From Gammaproteobacteria bacterium (lineage in GTDB: Bacteria; Pseudomonadota; Gammaproteobacteria; Porifericomitales; Porifericomitaceae), in the NCBI GenBank assembly GCA_028817255.1, contig JAPPQA010000051.1, positions 1 through 11,462 on the forward strand: DNA of 11,462 nt, in the 5' to 3' direction. The notes beneath the pieces were generated by a model that saw only the letters and a program-made list of their open reading frames with translations, was not told the DNA's origin and made no database searches. This document shows, one piece after another, positions 1-6,752 of the stretch. Numbering within the stretch: the stretch's first letter is position 1; each line of letters starts with the position of its first letter. Made by a program: the position numbers and the translations under genes.

Positions 1-15
1 GCCCTCGTCTTGCCG

Positions 16-36
16 ACTCCCCCTCAAGGGGGGAGT
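16..36. other. GC-rich inverted repeat (hairpin) downstream of hisS
   Basis: An 8-bp perfect stem, ACTCCCCC at 16-23 and GGGGGAGT at 29-36, encloses a 5-base loop. It lies about 140 bases beyond the hisS stop codon. No T-tract follows on either strand, so it is not a textbook intrinsic terminator. It could help end the hisS transcript, protect its 3' end, or be part of a dispersed intergenic repeat. The inverted repeat is directly visible; its role is inference. Confidence 0.5.
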
Positions 37-52
37 GATGCATATGAGCCGC

Positions 53-130
53 TTTTCTTGTCCTCGATTGCGTAACGGCTTGGGGCGCCGCGTAAGTTCA
101 GCAACGGCGGGAATCTATTTTGCCGCGGGC
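53..130 (+). repeat. Intergenic repeat element, left copy (two motifs)
   Basis: Two motifs in this non-coding stretch recur near the right end of the window on the opposite strand. The first, CGATTGCGTAACGGCT at 65-80, is identical to the minus strand of 11314-11329; similarity continues on both sides (a CTTTT-like run before it and TGGGGC with CGCC after it). The second, GGGAATCT followed by ATTTTGCC at 109-124, resembles the minus strand of 11332-11345. A 12-bp palindrome GCCGCCGGCGGC follows at 149-160. This looks like a dispersed intergenic repeat family, but only these copies can be seen. The rest of 1-174 holds no gene I can support. Confidence 0.55.
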
Positions 131-174
131 GCGGACTTTCGACGAGCTGCCGCCGGCGGCGCGGCGGGGAGGCG

Positions 175-1458
175 TCATTGCGCCCCCTGCGCGCACTGCC
201 GGTCCAGGAATTCCGGCAATTCTTCCCAGCGCAGCGTCTGTTGCGGGCCTTCGCCGCGCAACGGTTTCACCGTCACTGCCCGGGCCGCGACCTCCCGTTC
301 CGCCAGCACCAGCGCAAAGCGGGCGCCGGACTTGTCCGCCTTGCGGAACTGGGATTTCAGGCTGCCCCCGGCGCAGTGCGTCGTCAACTGCAACCACGGC
401 AGCCGGTCGCGCAGGGACTCCGCCAACCGCAGGCCAGGCGCCACCGCCGTCTCGTCGGCCAGGAGCAGGTAGGCATGGCGGGGGAGGCCGCCGCCCGCCG
501 GCGCGCCTTGGTCTTGCAGCAGGGCCTGGATGCGGTCCAGGCCGATGGCAAAGCCGATGGCGGGGGTCTGGGGGCCGCCGAAACGAGCGGCCAGCTCATC
601 GTACCTGCCCCCCGCGCATATCGCGTCCTGCGCCCCCAGCCCCGGCGCCAGCCACTCGAATACCAGCCCGGAGTAGTAATCGAGACCGCGCACGAGGCGC
701 GGATTGACCCGGTGCGCGAGCCCCAGCTCTTCGAGCAGGGCGCATACCTGGCACAGGCGGTCCCGGGATGGCGCGTCCAGGCAGTCGCGCAGGTCCGGGG
801 CGGCGCGGGTCAACTCGCGGAGCTTCGGATCTTTACTGTCCATAAGGCGCAGGGGATTGTCGCGCAGCCTCCTGGCCTCCTCCTCGTTCAGGAGGTTCTG
901 GTGCGGGCGAAAATACTCGCCGAGCCGCCGGCGGTATTCCTCCCTGCTCTGCGGGCTGCCGAGCATGTTGAGCTCCAGGACAATGCCCGGCAGCCCGAGT
1001 GCGCTCCATATGCGGGCGCCCATGGCAAGCATCTCGACTTCGATGGCGGCGCCGGCCATTCCGTAAACCTCGACACCGGCTTGGCGGAACTGGCGGTGTC
1101 TGCCTTTCTGCGGCCTTTCGTAGCGGAACATCGGCCCCGCGTACCACAGTTTCCGGGCCTGAGTCAGGAGGCCGTTTTCCACGGCGGCGCGGACGCAGCC
1201 GGCGGTGCCTTCCGGGCGCAGGGTGAGATCGTTGCCTCCGCGGTCCCGAAAGGAATACATTTCCTTGGACACGATGTCGGTCAGTTCGCCTATGGAACGC
1301 TGGAAGGTCTCGGTGCGATCCACGATGGGGAAGCGGATCTCGCGGTAGCCGTAGCGCGCAAAGACGTCCGTGATGGCCTGCTCCATGGCCCGCCAGCCGG
1401 CGGACTGGTCGGGGGGAACGGTGCGCATTCCCCGTACGGCCTGGATGCGGGCGGTCAA
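175..1458 (-). CDS. hisS: Histidyl-tRNA synthetase
   Basis: Class II aminoacyl-tRNA synthetase that activates histidine with ATP and charges tRNA-His in the cytoplasm. The 427-residue length is normal for bacterial HisRS. Visible motifs, in order: N-terminal IQAVRGMRT at 5-13; RPEGT at 81-85; class II motif 2 around 106-131 (YAGPMFRYERPQKGRHRQFRQ split across the loop, with the catalytic arginine in FRYERPQ); HisA motif LVRGLDYYSG at 255-264; HisB motif CAGGRYDEL at 281-289; motif 3 AIGFAIGLDRI at 300-310. Residues about 327-420 form the anticodon-binding domain. The start chosen is TTG at 1458, which overlaps the rodZ stop (TTGA) and keeps the conserved IQAVRGM segment; the first ATG at 1428 would cut into it. 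A purine-rich GGGAAAA stretch precedes the TTG. It is the last gene of the ndk-pilF-rodZ-hisS run. Confidence 0.97.
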   Translation of the reverse strand: MTARIQAVRGMRTVPPDQSAGWRAMEQAITDVFARYGYREIRFPIVDRTETFQRSIGELTDIVSKEMYSFRDRGGNDLTLRPEGTAGCVRAAVENGLLTQARKLWYAGPMFRYERPQKGRHRQFRQAGVEVYGMAGAAIEVEMLAMGARIWSALGLPGIVLELNMLGSPQSREEYRRRLGEYFRPHQNLLNEEEARRLRDNPLRLMDSKDPKLRELTRAAPDLRDCLDAPSRDRLCQVCALLEELGLAHRVNPRLVRGLDYYSGLVFEWLAPGLGAQDAICAGGRYDELAARFGGPQTPAIGFAIGLDRIQALLQDQGAPAGGGLPRHAYLLLADETAVAPGLRLAESLRDRLPWLQLTTHCAGGSLKSQFRKADKSGARFALVLAEREVAARAVTVKPLRGEGPQQTLRWEELPEFLDRQCAQGAQ

Positions 1459-2411
1459 AGATTTTCCCGCGGTTGCGGCTGTCCCCGAAGCTCGAAGCGG
1501 GCCACGTTGCCGTGCGCGTAGGCGCTGACATCCAGCGGTTCCCCGTTGTAGGACAGGCGGACCGCGGGCGCGTTGCCCAACAGGATGGCGAACGGTTCCT
1601 GGCCCTCAAGGAAGAAGCGATCGGTGGCGTACCCCATCTTGGCCAACAGCACCTTGCCGCGCGCATCCCGGACCTCTATCCAGCACTCGTCCAACAGCTC
1701 CAGGGAGACAATGGCGCTTGGTTTGGCGGCTGCCGCAGGGGCGGGCGGCGGAATCTCCGTTTGCGCCGCGCCCGCCGCTTCCTCCGGCGCCTCGACCGGC
1801 CCGCCGGATTCCGCGGATTCTACGGAGGATTCTACGGATTCTACGGAGACGCCAGGGAGAGGGAGGGGCCGATCCGGCCCGGCATTCGCGTCGGCGGCCG
1901 CATCTGCGGCCGCATTCGGGACGGCCGCATCCGGAGCGGGCGCAATCGGGACGGAGTACCGCGCCGCGCCTGCAGGCGGCTCGATCTGACGGCGTTCCTG
2001 CCACCAGTAGGAGAAGAACAGGGCGAGCAGGACGGCGGCGACCAGATGGGTAAATACGCGGACATGCCGCTCGTGACCGAGCTTCCGATATTTGCGGCCG
2101 GCGCTCAGGCGCCGCACTTCCTCCTGCCGCGGGGCGCCGCGCCGGCCGATGCCGTCGGCGAGCGCCCCTTCGTTCACGCCCACCAGGCGCGCGTAGCTGC
2201 GCAGGTAGCCTTGCATATATACGAACGGCAAGTCCGGGGAGTGCCCCGATTCCAGGTCGCCAATGGTGTGCGCGTTCAGATGGAGCTCGGCCGCCACCTC
2301 GCCGATGCTGAGCTGTTTCCGCTCGCGGGCCTGGCGCAGGAGTTCCCCCGGCGGCGGGGAGGGAGGCGCTACGGTGCCGGGTGCCGCCTTGGCCGGGTCA
2401 GTCCTCGCCAC
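1455..2411 (-). CDS. rodZ: RodZ-like cytoskeletal membrane protein
   Basis: Bitopic inner-membrane protein of the RodZ family, which ties MreB filaments to the elongation machinery and supports rod shape. From the GTG at 2411 it has 318 residues. An N-terminal Xre-like helix-turn-helix domain spans about 22-85 (GELLRQARERKQLSIGEVAA), followed by a basic stretch (RKYRKLGHERHVR). One transmembrane helix lies at about 117-137 (VFTHLVAAVLLALFFSYWW). A low-complexity periplasmic Ala/Pro/Glu/Ser linker covers about 138-233 and a C-terminal DUF4115 beta domain about 234-318 (LELLDECWIEVRDARGKVL). GTG at 2411 is preferred because it overlaps the pilF stop by only 14 bases; the in-frame ATG at 2546 would overlap pilF by 149 bases and add an Arg-rich segment unlike the family. 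The Shine-Dalgarno match (GAGG, very close to the start) is weak. The stop overlaps the hisS TTG. Confidence 0.9.
   Translation of the reverse strand: MARTDPAKAAPGTVAPPSPPPGELLRQARERKQLSIGEVAAELHLNAHTIGDLESGHSPDLPFVYMQGYLRSYARLVGVNEGALADGIGRRGAPRQEEVRRLSAGRKYRKLGHERHVRVFTHLVAAVLLALFFSYWWQERRQIEPPAGAARYSVPIAPAPDAAVPNAAADAAADANAGPDRPLPLPGVSVESVESSVESAESGGPVEAPEEAAGAAQTEIPPPAPAAAAKPSAIVSLELLDECWIEVRDARGKVLLAKMGYATDRFFLEGQEPFAILLGNAPAVRLSYNGEPLDVSAYAHGNVARFELRGQPQPRENL
1817..1846 (-). repeat. Short tandem repeat in the RodZ linker
   Basis: ATTCTACGG (plus-strand reading) occurs three times at 1817-1825, 1829-1837 and 1838-1846, preceded by the related ATTCCGCGG. In the RodZ frame it encodes part of the acidic VESVESSVESAES run in the periplasmic linker. 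Spacings between copies are multiples of three, so gain or loss of copies would stay in frame. The repeat is visible; length variation between strains is inference. Confidence 0.7.
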
Positions 2412-3282
2412 GGGCCTCGCCGCGACTCTCTGCAGGGGGTCCGCCGCGACCTGCGCTGGGGCTTGCGCCGCGAGCCTTGCCGCGGGTCTCCTCCAGCAGG
2501 CGCGTTTCCGGCGCATCGGGGAAAGAAGCGCGCAACGCCCGGGCATAGCGCTTCTCGGCGTTCCGGTCGCCCAGTTGCCTCTCGATCCGCACGCCCAGCC
2601 ACAGGCTGGCGGCCGTGTACGTTTCCCCTGTGTCGGCGTAACGCTGCAGGTACGCCCGCGCGGACAGGTATTCCCGCAGCTGGTATTTGAGGCCGGACAT
2701 ATGCAACAGGGCGATGGGCTGCCCGGGGGATTGCGACAGCGCCCGCTGCAGGTAGGTCTCCGCCTCCTCCAGCTCGTCGTTGCTTATGAGACAGATCGCC
2801 AGGTTGGTATAAGGGATTTCCGGGGTCTGGTAAACCGGGTCCCGGGCAGCCCGTAAAAAGGCCTCCCGGGCCGGGCCGACCTTGCCCGTTTGGCACAGAA
2901 ATTGGGCATAGTTGTTCAGGATGTCGGGATTGTCCGGGTCCAGTTTTACCGCCCTGCGGTAATGTTTGTCCGCTTTTTTGGGTTGGGTGGTCAGACTGTA
3001 GAACAGCCCATACGTCATATGCGTTTGCGGCTGTTTGGGATCGGTGTCGAAAGCCTTTTGCAATTTCTTTTCGGCGACCTGGAACCTGCCGTCCTGCATG
3101 TAGGCGATCGCCAGTTGCAGGTTGGCCTCTACCACACGCGACTTCTCCTCCTTGCTGAGGCTCGGGGTCCGCGCGCAGGCGCCGAGCAGCAGCGCCGCAA
3201 CGGCCAGGCACGGGAAACCATAGCGGCGCAGGCGCCTCATGCGGGCGGCCCGGTTCTCATGCGCATGGATACCGCCGGTCAT
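2398..3282 (-). CDS. pilF: Type IV pilus biogenesis/stability lipoprotein PilF/PilW (TPR)
   Basis: TPR outer-membrane lipoprotein of the PilF/PilW family, the pilotin that helps place and multimerise the PilQ secretin in type IV pilus systems. From ATG at 3282 it has 294 residues. A basic n-region (RMRRLRRYG) and hydrophobic stretch lead to the lipobox LLLGAC, with the lipidated cysteine at residue 36. About six TPR-like helical pairs follow (for example NLQLAIAYMQDGRFQVAEKKL and DILNNYAQFLCQTGKVGPA), then a charged, low-complexity tail of about 30 residues. ATG at 3282 forms an ATGA overlap with the ndk stop and has an AGGA Shine-Dalgarno-like sequence, so I prefer it to the TTG at 3297. An ATG at 3240 would give a more ordinary 22-residue signal peptide and is a real alternative. 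The position just before rodZ and hisS is typical of pilF/pilW. No other pilus gene is in the window. Confidence 0.88.
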   Translation of the reverse strand: MTGGIHAHENRAARMRRLRRYGFPCLAVAALLLGACARTPSLSKEEKSRVVEANLQLAIAYMQDGRFQVAEKKLQKAFDTDPKQPQTHMTYGLFYSLTTQPKKADKHYRRAVKLDPDNPDILNNYAQFLCQTGKVGPAREAFLRAARDPVYQTPEIPYTNLAICLISNDELEEAETYLQRALSQSPGQPIALLHMSGLKYQLREYLSARAYLQRYADTGETYTAASLWLGVRIERQLGDRNAEKRYARALRASFPDAPETRLLEETRGKARGASPSAGRGGPPAESRGEARGED

Positions 3283-3803
3283 CGGGTCCTGCGACAAATT
3301 TCATCCGGGGAGAAGAAGATCGCGATCTCGGCGCGGGCGCTCTGGGAGCTGTCGGAGCCGTGCACCGCGTTCTCGTGTACGCCGCCGCTTTTTACGCTGT
3401 TGGCAAAGTCGTGGCGGATCGTGCCGGCGGCGGCGTACTTGGGGATGGTGGCCCCCATGATCTTGCGCTGCTTGCGAATGGCGTCTTCCCCCTCAAGCAC
3501 CTGCACCATCACGGGCCCCGAAGTCATGAATTGCACAAGTTCGCGAAAGAAGGGCCGGTCCCTGTGAACTTCGTAGAGATTTTCCGCCTGGCGGGGGGAG
3601 AGGTGCAGCATTTTGGCGGCAATCACCCGCAGGCCGGTTTGCTCGAACCGGGAGTAGATCTCGCCGATCAAGTTCTTGGCCACGGCATCCGGCTTGACGA
3701 TTGACAGGGTGCGTTCCACCGCCGCGGTTTTCTGCGGGCGCTCCGCGCGCCTTGGCGTCTTCCGAGCTTTCGCTTTTGCCGCCGGGGCCGGCTGGCCGCT
3801 CAT
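3279..3803 (-). CDS. ndk: Nucleoside diphosphate kinase (N-terminally extended)
   Basis: Transfers the gamma-phosphate of ATP to nucleoside diphosphates through a phosphohistidine. The core is unmistakable: ERTLSIVKPDAVAKN with the nucleotide-contacting lysine, FFRELVQFMTSGPVMVQVLEGE, GATIPKYAAAGTIR, and the catalytic histidine in NAVHGSDS (residue 148 of 174 from the start used). Two things are unlike the usual 140-residue enzyme. The ATG at 3803 adds about 28 residues rich in Ala, Lys, Arg and Pro before the core. The loop just before the catalytic histidine (FANSVKSGGVHEN) is about five residues longer than the E. coli form as I recall it. GTG at 3719 would give a standard-length protein of 146 residues; neither start has a good Shine-Dalgarno sequence, so the start is unsettled. 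The stop overlaps pilF. I found no clear promoter upstream. Confidence 0.93.
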   Translation of the reverse strand: MSGQPAPAAKAKARKTPRRAERPQKTAAVERTLSIVKPDAVAKNLIGEIYSRFEQTGLRVIAAKMLHLSPRQAENLYEVHRDRPFFRELVQFMTSGPVMVQVLEGEDAIRKQRKIMGATIPKYAAAGTIRHDFANSVKSGGVHENAVHGSDSSQSARAEIAIFFSPDEICRRTR

Positions 3804-4093
3804 ATCGGGGAACGCCCGGACGGCAGCCGGAAGCGCCGTCCCGCCCTGCCCGAAACGTTGGCGCCCGAAAATGCGCCCGGGGTCTTGCGGGGCGGCTGGC
3901 AATACTCGGTAAAATCGCCCTCGTTCAGGCTGGTTCGAGGTATGAATGGCATCTTCGATCAGGTCCGGGGCCGTCGCGCATATGGTAACAGAAAGTCCGT
4001 TTCGATCGGAGTATCCTCAACCGGCGCCGCACTGGCCGGACGCAATCGCCTGGGAACAAGAGGCAGAAAGGAATTGCGTAGGCCGGGCGCCCT
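3804..4093. other. Intergenic gap between the suf operon and ndk
   Basis: About 290 bases without a convincing gene. It should contain the end of the suf transcript and the promoter of the ndk operon, but I see no hairpin followed by a T-tract and no good -35/-10 pair on the minus strand. Right after the Rieske stop there is an 8-bp palindrome GGGCGCCC with no T-run behind it. Short plus-strand frames (from ATG at 3942 or 3946) have Shine-Dalgarno-like bases, but their proteins have no recognisable features and they run into the Rieske gene on the other strand. On the minus strand, CGATTGCGTCCGGCC at 4034-4048 resembles the repeat at 65-80 and may be a diverged copy. Confidence 0.5.
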
Positions 4094-4441
4094 TCAGTCC
4101 CGCTTCCGGCATCCTGCCTGAACCATGCCCCGGCAGACCCGGACCGGGAACGTGGTCAACGGTTCGTAGGCGGGGGGGGTGAGCGCGTCTCCCGTGCGCG
4201 CGCAGAACCGCGCGCCGTGCCTGGGGCAGACGATTTCTTCGCCGTCCAGCAATTCCGCGGCGGCAAGCCCGGTGCGGAATATGGGGGAAAAGTCGTGGCT
4301 GCACTCGTCCGCCACGGCATAGAACCGCCCGCCGACATTGATGACCGCGACCGGGGTATCCGCCACCGTCGCCACCCGAAAGCCCCCGGGGCCGATCTCC
4401 TCCACGGGGGCGATATCGAACCAGTCTTCGCCGTCCGCCAT
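4094..4441 (-). CDS. Rieske [2Fe-2S] ferredoxin-like protein
   Basis: Small soluble Rieske protein of 115 residues, of the NirD / non-haem oxygenase ferredoxin type. The two ligand pairs are present: Cys47-Ser-His49 (ECSHDF) and Cys72-Pro-Arg-His75 (VCPRHGARF), which would hold a [2Fe-2S] cluster. There is no signal peptide or transmembrane helix, so it should be cytoplasmic. Twenty-two residues lie between His49 and Cys72, a few more than in compact oxygenase ferredoxins. Extra cysteines occur at 80, 103 and 111. The ATG at 4441 shares its A with the sufT stop (TGATG); the longer frame upstream merely shadows sufT. It is the last gene of the suf operon. Rieske proteins accompany suf genes in several bacteria, but their exact job there is not established to my knowledge; electron supply to cluster assembly or repair is inference. 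Confidence 0.88.
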   Translation of the reverse strand: MADGEDWFDIAPVEEIGPGGFRVATVADTPVAVINVGGRFYAVADECSHDFSPIFRTGLAAAELLDGEEIVCPRHGARFCARTGDALTPPAYEPLTTFPVRVCRGMVQAGCRKRD

Positions 4442-5022
4442 CAGAACAACCCCGCCTCCAGGCGGGCCGCTTCCGACATCCTGCTCTGATCCCAGGGCGG
4501 CTCGAAGGTGAGCTCCACGTTGACCTCCGTTACGTTGGGGACGGAGGCGACCGCGGCGCGGACATCTTCCGCCAGAAATTGGCCCATGCCGCAACCGGGA
4601 GCGGTCAAGGTCATGGCGATCTCAACCCGGTTGCGGCCCTTCTCCCCCAGCGGCGTCACCTTGCAGTCGTAGATCAGGCCGAGGTCAACGATGTTGATGG
4701 GGATCTCCGGGTCGTAACAGCCCCTGAGCTTTTCCCATATCAGCGGTTCTTCGACGCTGCCGTCGCCTTGCGGCGCGGCGGGCGGCGCCGTCTCCTCCTC
4801 CGTCTCGGGGACGTCGAAGCCCAGGGCGTCGGCATCCTTGCCGGCGACGCGCGCCAGGTTGCCGTTGACGTTCAACGTGTATCCGCCGCCCAGCGCCTGC
4901 ACGATGAACGCCACGCTGCCGGCCGGGAGGAGGATCCGCGTCCCCGCGGGGATCAGGACCGCGGCGCAGTCCCGCTCCAGGGTGACCGGCTTGTCTATAT
5001 CCGCCATGTCGGTCGGGTTCAT
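4441..5022 (-). CDS. sufT: SufT, MIP18/DUF59-family Fe-S maturation protein
   Basis: Protein of 193 residues matching the SufT layout. The N-terminal segment specific to SufT (VTLERDCAAVLIPAGTRI, then VQALGGGYTLNVNGNLARV and GKDADALG) covers about 13-69. An acidic/proline linker follows (VPETEEETAPPAAP), then a DUF59/MIP18 domain at about 93-176 with DPEIPINIVDLGLIYD at 104-119. The conserved domain cysteine is Cys144 in TAPGCGMGQFL. Relatives act as auxiliary factors in Fe-S protein maturation, in bacteria chiefly when iron is short or cluster demand is high. ATG at 5022 forms an ATGA overlap with the sufU stop and is preferred; ATG at 5007 (MADIDKPVTLERD) is the alternative. It sits between sufU and the Rieske gene. 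Confidence 0.92.
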   Translation of the reverse strand: MNPTDMADIDKPVTLERDCAAVLIPAGTRILLPAGSVAFIVQALGGGYTLNVNGNLARVAGKDADALGFDVPETEEETAPPAAPQGDGSVEEPLIWEKLRGCYDPEIPINIVDLGLIYDCKVTPLGEKGRNRVEIAMTLTAPGCGMGQFLAEDVRAAVASVPNVTEVNVELTFEPPWDQSRMSEAARLEAGLF

Positions 5023-5468
5023 TCCGTGGATACCGCTTCCTGGGAGCCGGCCAGGGCGGCGCGCAAGGTGTGCCAGCTCAAGGTAGCGCATTTGACGCGC
5101 GACGGGTAGTCCTTCACGCCCGCCAGGGCGGCGAGTTTGCCCATGCGCTCCGGGGCGGCGGATTCCCCCGATGCCGTCACCATTTCCTGGAATTCCTGCA
5201 TGAAGCGCTGCGCCTCCTCCTCGGTCCTGCCCTTGACGGCTTCGGTCATCAAGGAGGCCGATGCGATGGAGATCGCGCATCCCGTACCTTGAAAGGTTGC
5301 GTCCTCGATGCGCGAGGACCTGACATTGAGGTACAGGACAATCCGGTCTCCGCAGAGGGGATTGTAGCCTTCCACGCGCCGGTCGGCAGCGGCCAGCTCC
5401 CGGAAATTGCGGGGGTTCCGATTGTGGTCTATGACCACATCCCGGTAAAGGTCGCGCAGGTCCGACAT
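5019..5468 (-). CDS. sufU: SufU, zinc-type sulfurtransfer protein of the SUF system
   Basis: IscU-fold protein of 149 residues belonging to the SufU branch. SufU proteins bind zinc and accept persulfide sulfur from SufS by ligand exchange. All four expected ligands are visible: Cys39 and Asp41 (YNPLCGDRI), Cys64 (GTGCAIS) and Cys127 (SRVKCATLSW). The stretch between Cys64 and Cys127 is long, and the last cysteine is in KCATL.W rather than the KLHCS context of IscU scaffolds; both are marks of SufU. ATG at 5468 shares its A with the sufS stop (TGATG); the upstream frame only shadows sufS. There is no clear Shine-Dalgarno sequence, which fits translational coupling. With no SufE in the operon, SufU is the likely partner of the neighbouring SufS. 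Confidence 0.94.
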   Translation of the reverse strand: MSDLRDLYRDVVIDHNRNPRNFRELAAADRRVEGYNPLCGDRIVLYLNVRSSRIEDATFQGTGCAISIASASLMTEAVKGRTEEEAQRFMQEFQEMVTASGESAAPERMGKLAALAGVKDYPSRVKCATLSWHTLRAALAGSQEAVSTE

Positions 5469-6742
5469 CAGCTCAGGAGGCGCACCGCCTTGCGCAAGGC
5501 GTCCGCCAGGCGCCCGGCCTCTTCGATGGTGTTGTAAAACGCGAACGAGGCGCGGGCGGTGGCGGGGATCCGAAAACGCTCCATGACCGGCATCGAGCAG
5601 TGGTGCCCGGCACGGATGGCGATGCCTTCCTGGTCGAGAACGGTGCCCAGGTCGTGCGGGTGAATCCCGTCCACGGTGAACGACAGCAACGAGCATTTTC
5701 GCTCCGCCGTACCCACCAGGCGCACGCCGGGGATCTCCCGCAGGAAGGCGCTGGCATGTTGCAGCAATTCCGCCTCGTGCGCCTGGAGCGCAACCGGGTC
5801 CAGGGATTCCATGTAGCGAATCGCCGCCCCCAGGCCCATTACGCCCGCGATGTGCGGCGTCCCCGCCTCGAAACGATGCGGGCTCTCGTTGTACACGGCC
5901 TTCGCCATCGTCACCGCGCGGATCATGTTGCCGCCCCCTTCCCAGGGCGGCATGTTCTCCAGATGGCGCTCCTTGCCGTACAGGATGCCGATCCCGGTGG
6001 GGCCGAAGAACTTGTGCGCCGAGAATGCGTAGAAGTCGCAGTCCAGCCGCGTTACGTCTATGGGCATGTGCGGGATCGCCTGGGCGCCATCCACAAGCAC
6101 CGGGGTGCCGTTCGCGTGGGCGCGTTCGACCAGCCACCGGATATCGTTGACGGTGCCCAGCGCATTCGACACGTGGGTGACGGCCACCAGGCGGGTGCAG
6201 GGGCCCAACAGCCTTTCGTATTCCTCCCGCACCAGCTCTCCCCGGTCGTCAATCGGGACGTAAAGCAGGCGCGCCCCGGTCTGTTCGCACAGCATTTGCC
6301 AGGGAACGATGTTGGAATGGTGCTCCATCTCGGTGATCAGGATCTCGTCCCACGGGCCGAGCCGCGGACGCCCGTAACTCTGCGCGACCAGGTTGATCGC
6401 TTCCGTCGTGCCGCGTACGAAAACGATCTCCCTGGGAGAAGAGGCATGGATGTATTCCTGTACCTGCCGCCGCACCGCCTCGTAGGCGGCAGAGGCATGT
6501 TCGCTAAGAAAATGGATGCCGCGGTGCACGTTCGCATATTCCTGGCGGTAGCAATTGCCGACGGCCTCGATAACCGAGCTGGGCTTCTGTGCCGATGCGG
6601 CGTTGTCCAGATAGGTCAACGGCTGGTCATAGACTCGGCGGGACAGGATGGGGAAGTCGCCGCGGATCCGTTCCACGTCCCATGCTATCGCCGGGGCGAA
6701 CCCCGGGGCGAACCGTTGCGCAGGAGCGGGCGTGCCGGTCAC
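5468..6742 (-). CDS. sufS: SufS cysteine desulfurase
   Basis: PLP enzyme that removes sulfur from L-cysteine, giving alanine and an enzyme-bound persulfide that feeds cluster assembly. The 424 residues fit the SufS/CsdA (group II) type. Visible residues: YLDNAASAQKP at 44-54; RGTTEAINLVA at 110-120; EMEHHSNIVPW at 139-149 with the PLP-stacking histidine; VDGAQ with Asp218; PLP lysine Lys244 in SAHKFFGPTG; FEAGTP at 291-296; and the catalytic Cys382 in RAGHHCSMPVM. In most family members known to me the residues after this cysteine are AQP; here they are SMP. The start is GTG at 6742, 10 bases after the sufD stop; a GTG at 6676 would still keep the conserved core. The extra N-terminal residues contain a small FAP.GFAP duplication, from an 11-bp DNA repeat near 6691-6713. 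sufU follows with a one-base overlap. Confidence 0.96.
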   Translation of the reverse strand: MTGTPAPAQRFAPGFAPAIAWDVERIRGDFPILSRRVYDQPLTYLDNAASAQKPSSVIEAVGNCYRQEYANVHRGIHFLSEHASAAYEAVRRQVQEYIHASSPREIVFVRGTTEAINLVAQSYGRPRLGPWDEILITEMEHHSNIVPWQMLCEQTGARLLYVPIDDRGELVREEYERLLGPCTRLVAVTHVSNALGTVNDIRWLVERAHANGTPVLVDGAQAIPHMPIDVTRLDCDFYAFSAHKFFGPTGIGILYGKERHLENMPPWEGGGNMIRAVTMAKAVYNESPHRFEAGTPHIAGVMGLGAAIRYMESLDPVALQAHEAELLQHASAFLREIPGVRLVGTAERKCSLLSFTVDGIHPHDLGTVLDQEGIAIRAGHHCSMPVMERFRIPATARASFAFYNTIEEAGRLADALRKAVRLLS

Positions 6743-6752
6743 CGGGCGACTC

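Noticed and set aside
178..1521. Plus-strand open frame of 447 codons opposite hisS
   Set aside because: It mirrors hisS on the other strand, has no recognisable domain, and is explained by high GC with few stop codons.
2412..2546. Longer rodZ start at ATG 2546
   Set aside because: It would overlap pilF by 149 bases and add an Arg-rich segment without family similarity; the GTG at 2411 fits the junction better.
1473..2690. Plus-strand open frame of 405 codons opposite rodZ and pilF
   Set aside because: It spans two clearly real minus-strand genes and its protein is Arg/Gly-rich low complexity, as expected of a shadow frame.
4081..4096. Intrinsic terminator after the suf operon
   Set aside because: The GGGCGCCC palindrome after the Rieske stop has no loop and no T-tract, so it does not meet the pattern.
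3858..4182. Possible small plus-strand genes in the gap between the Rieske gene and ndk
   Set aside because: Start-site-like bases exist near 3942-3946, but the predicted peptides are unrecognisable, show no hydrophobic or domain pattern, and overlap the Rieske gene on the other strand.
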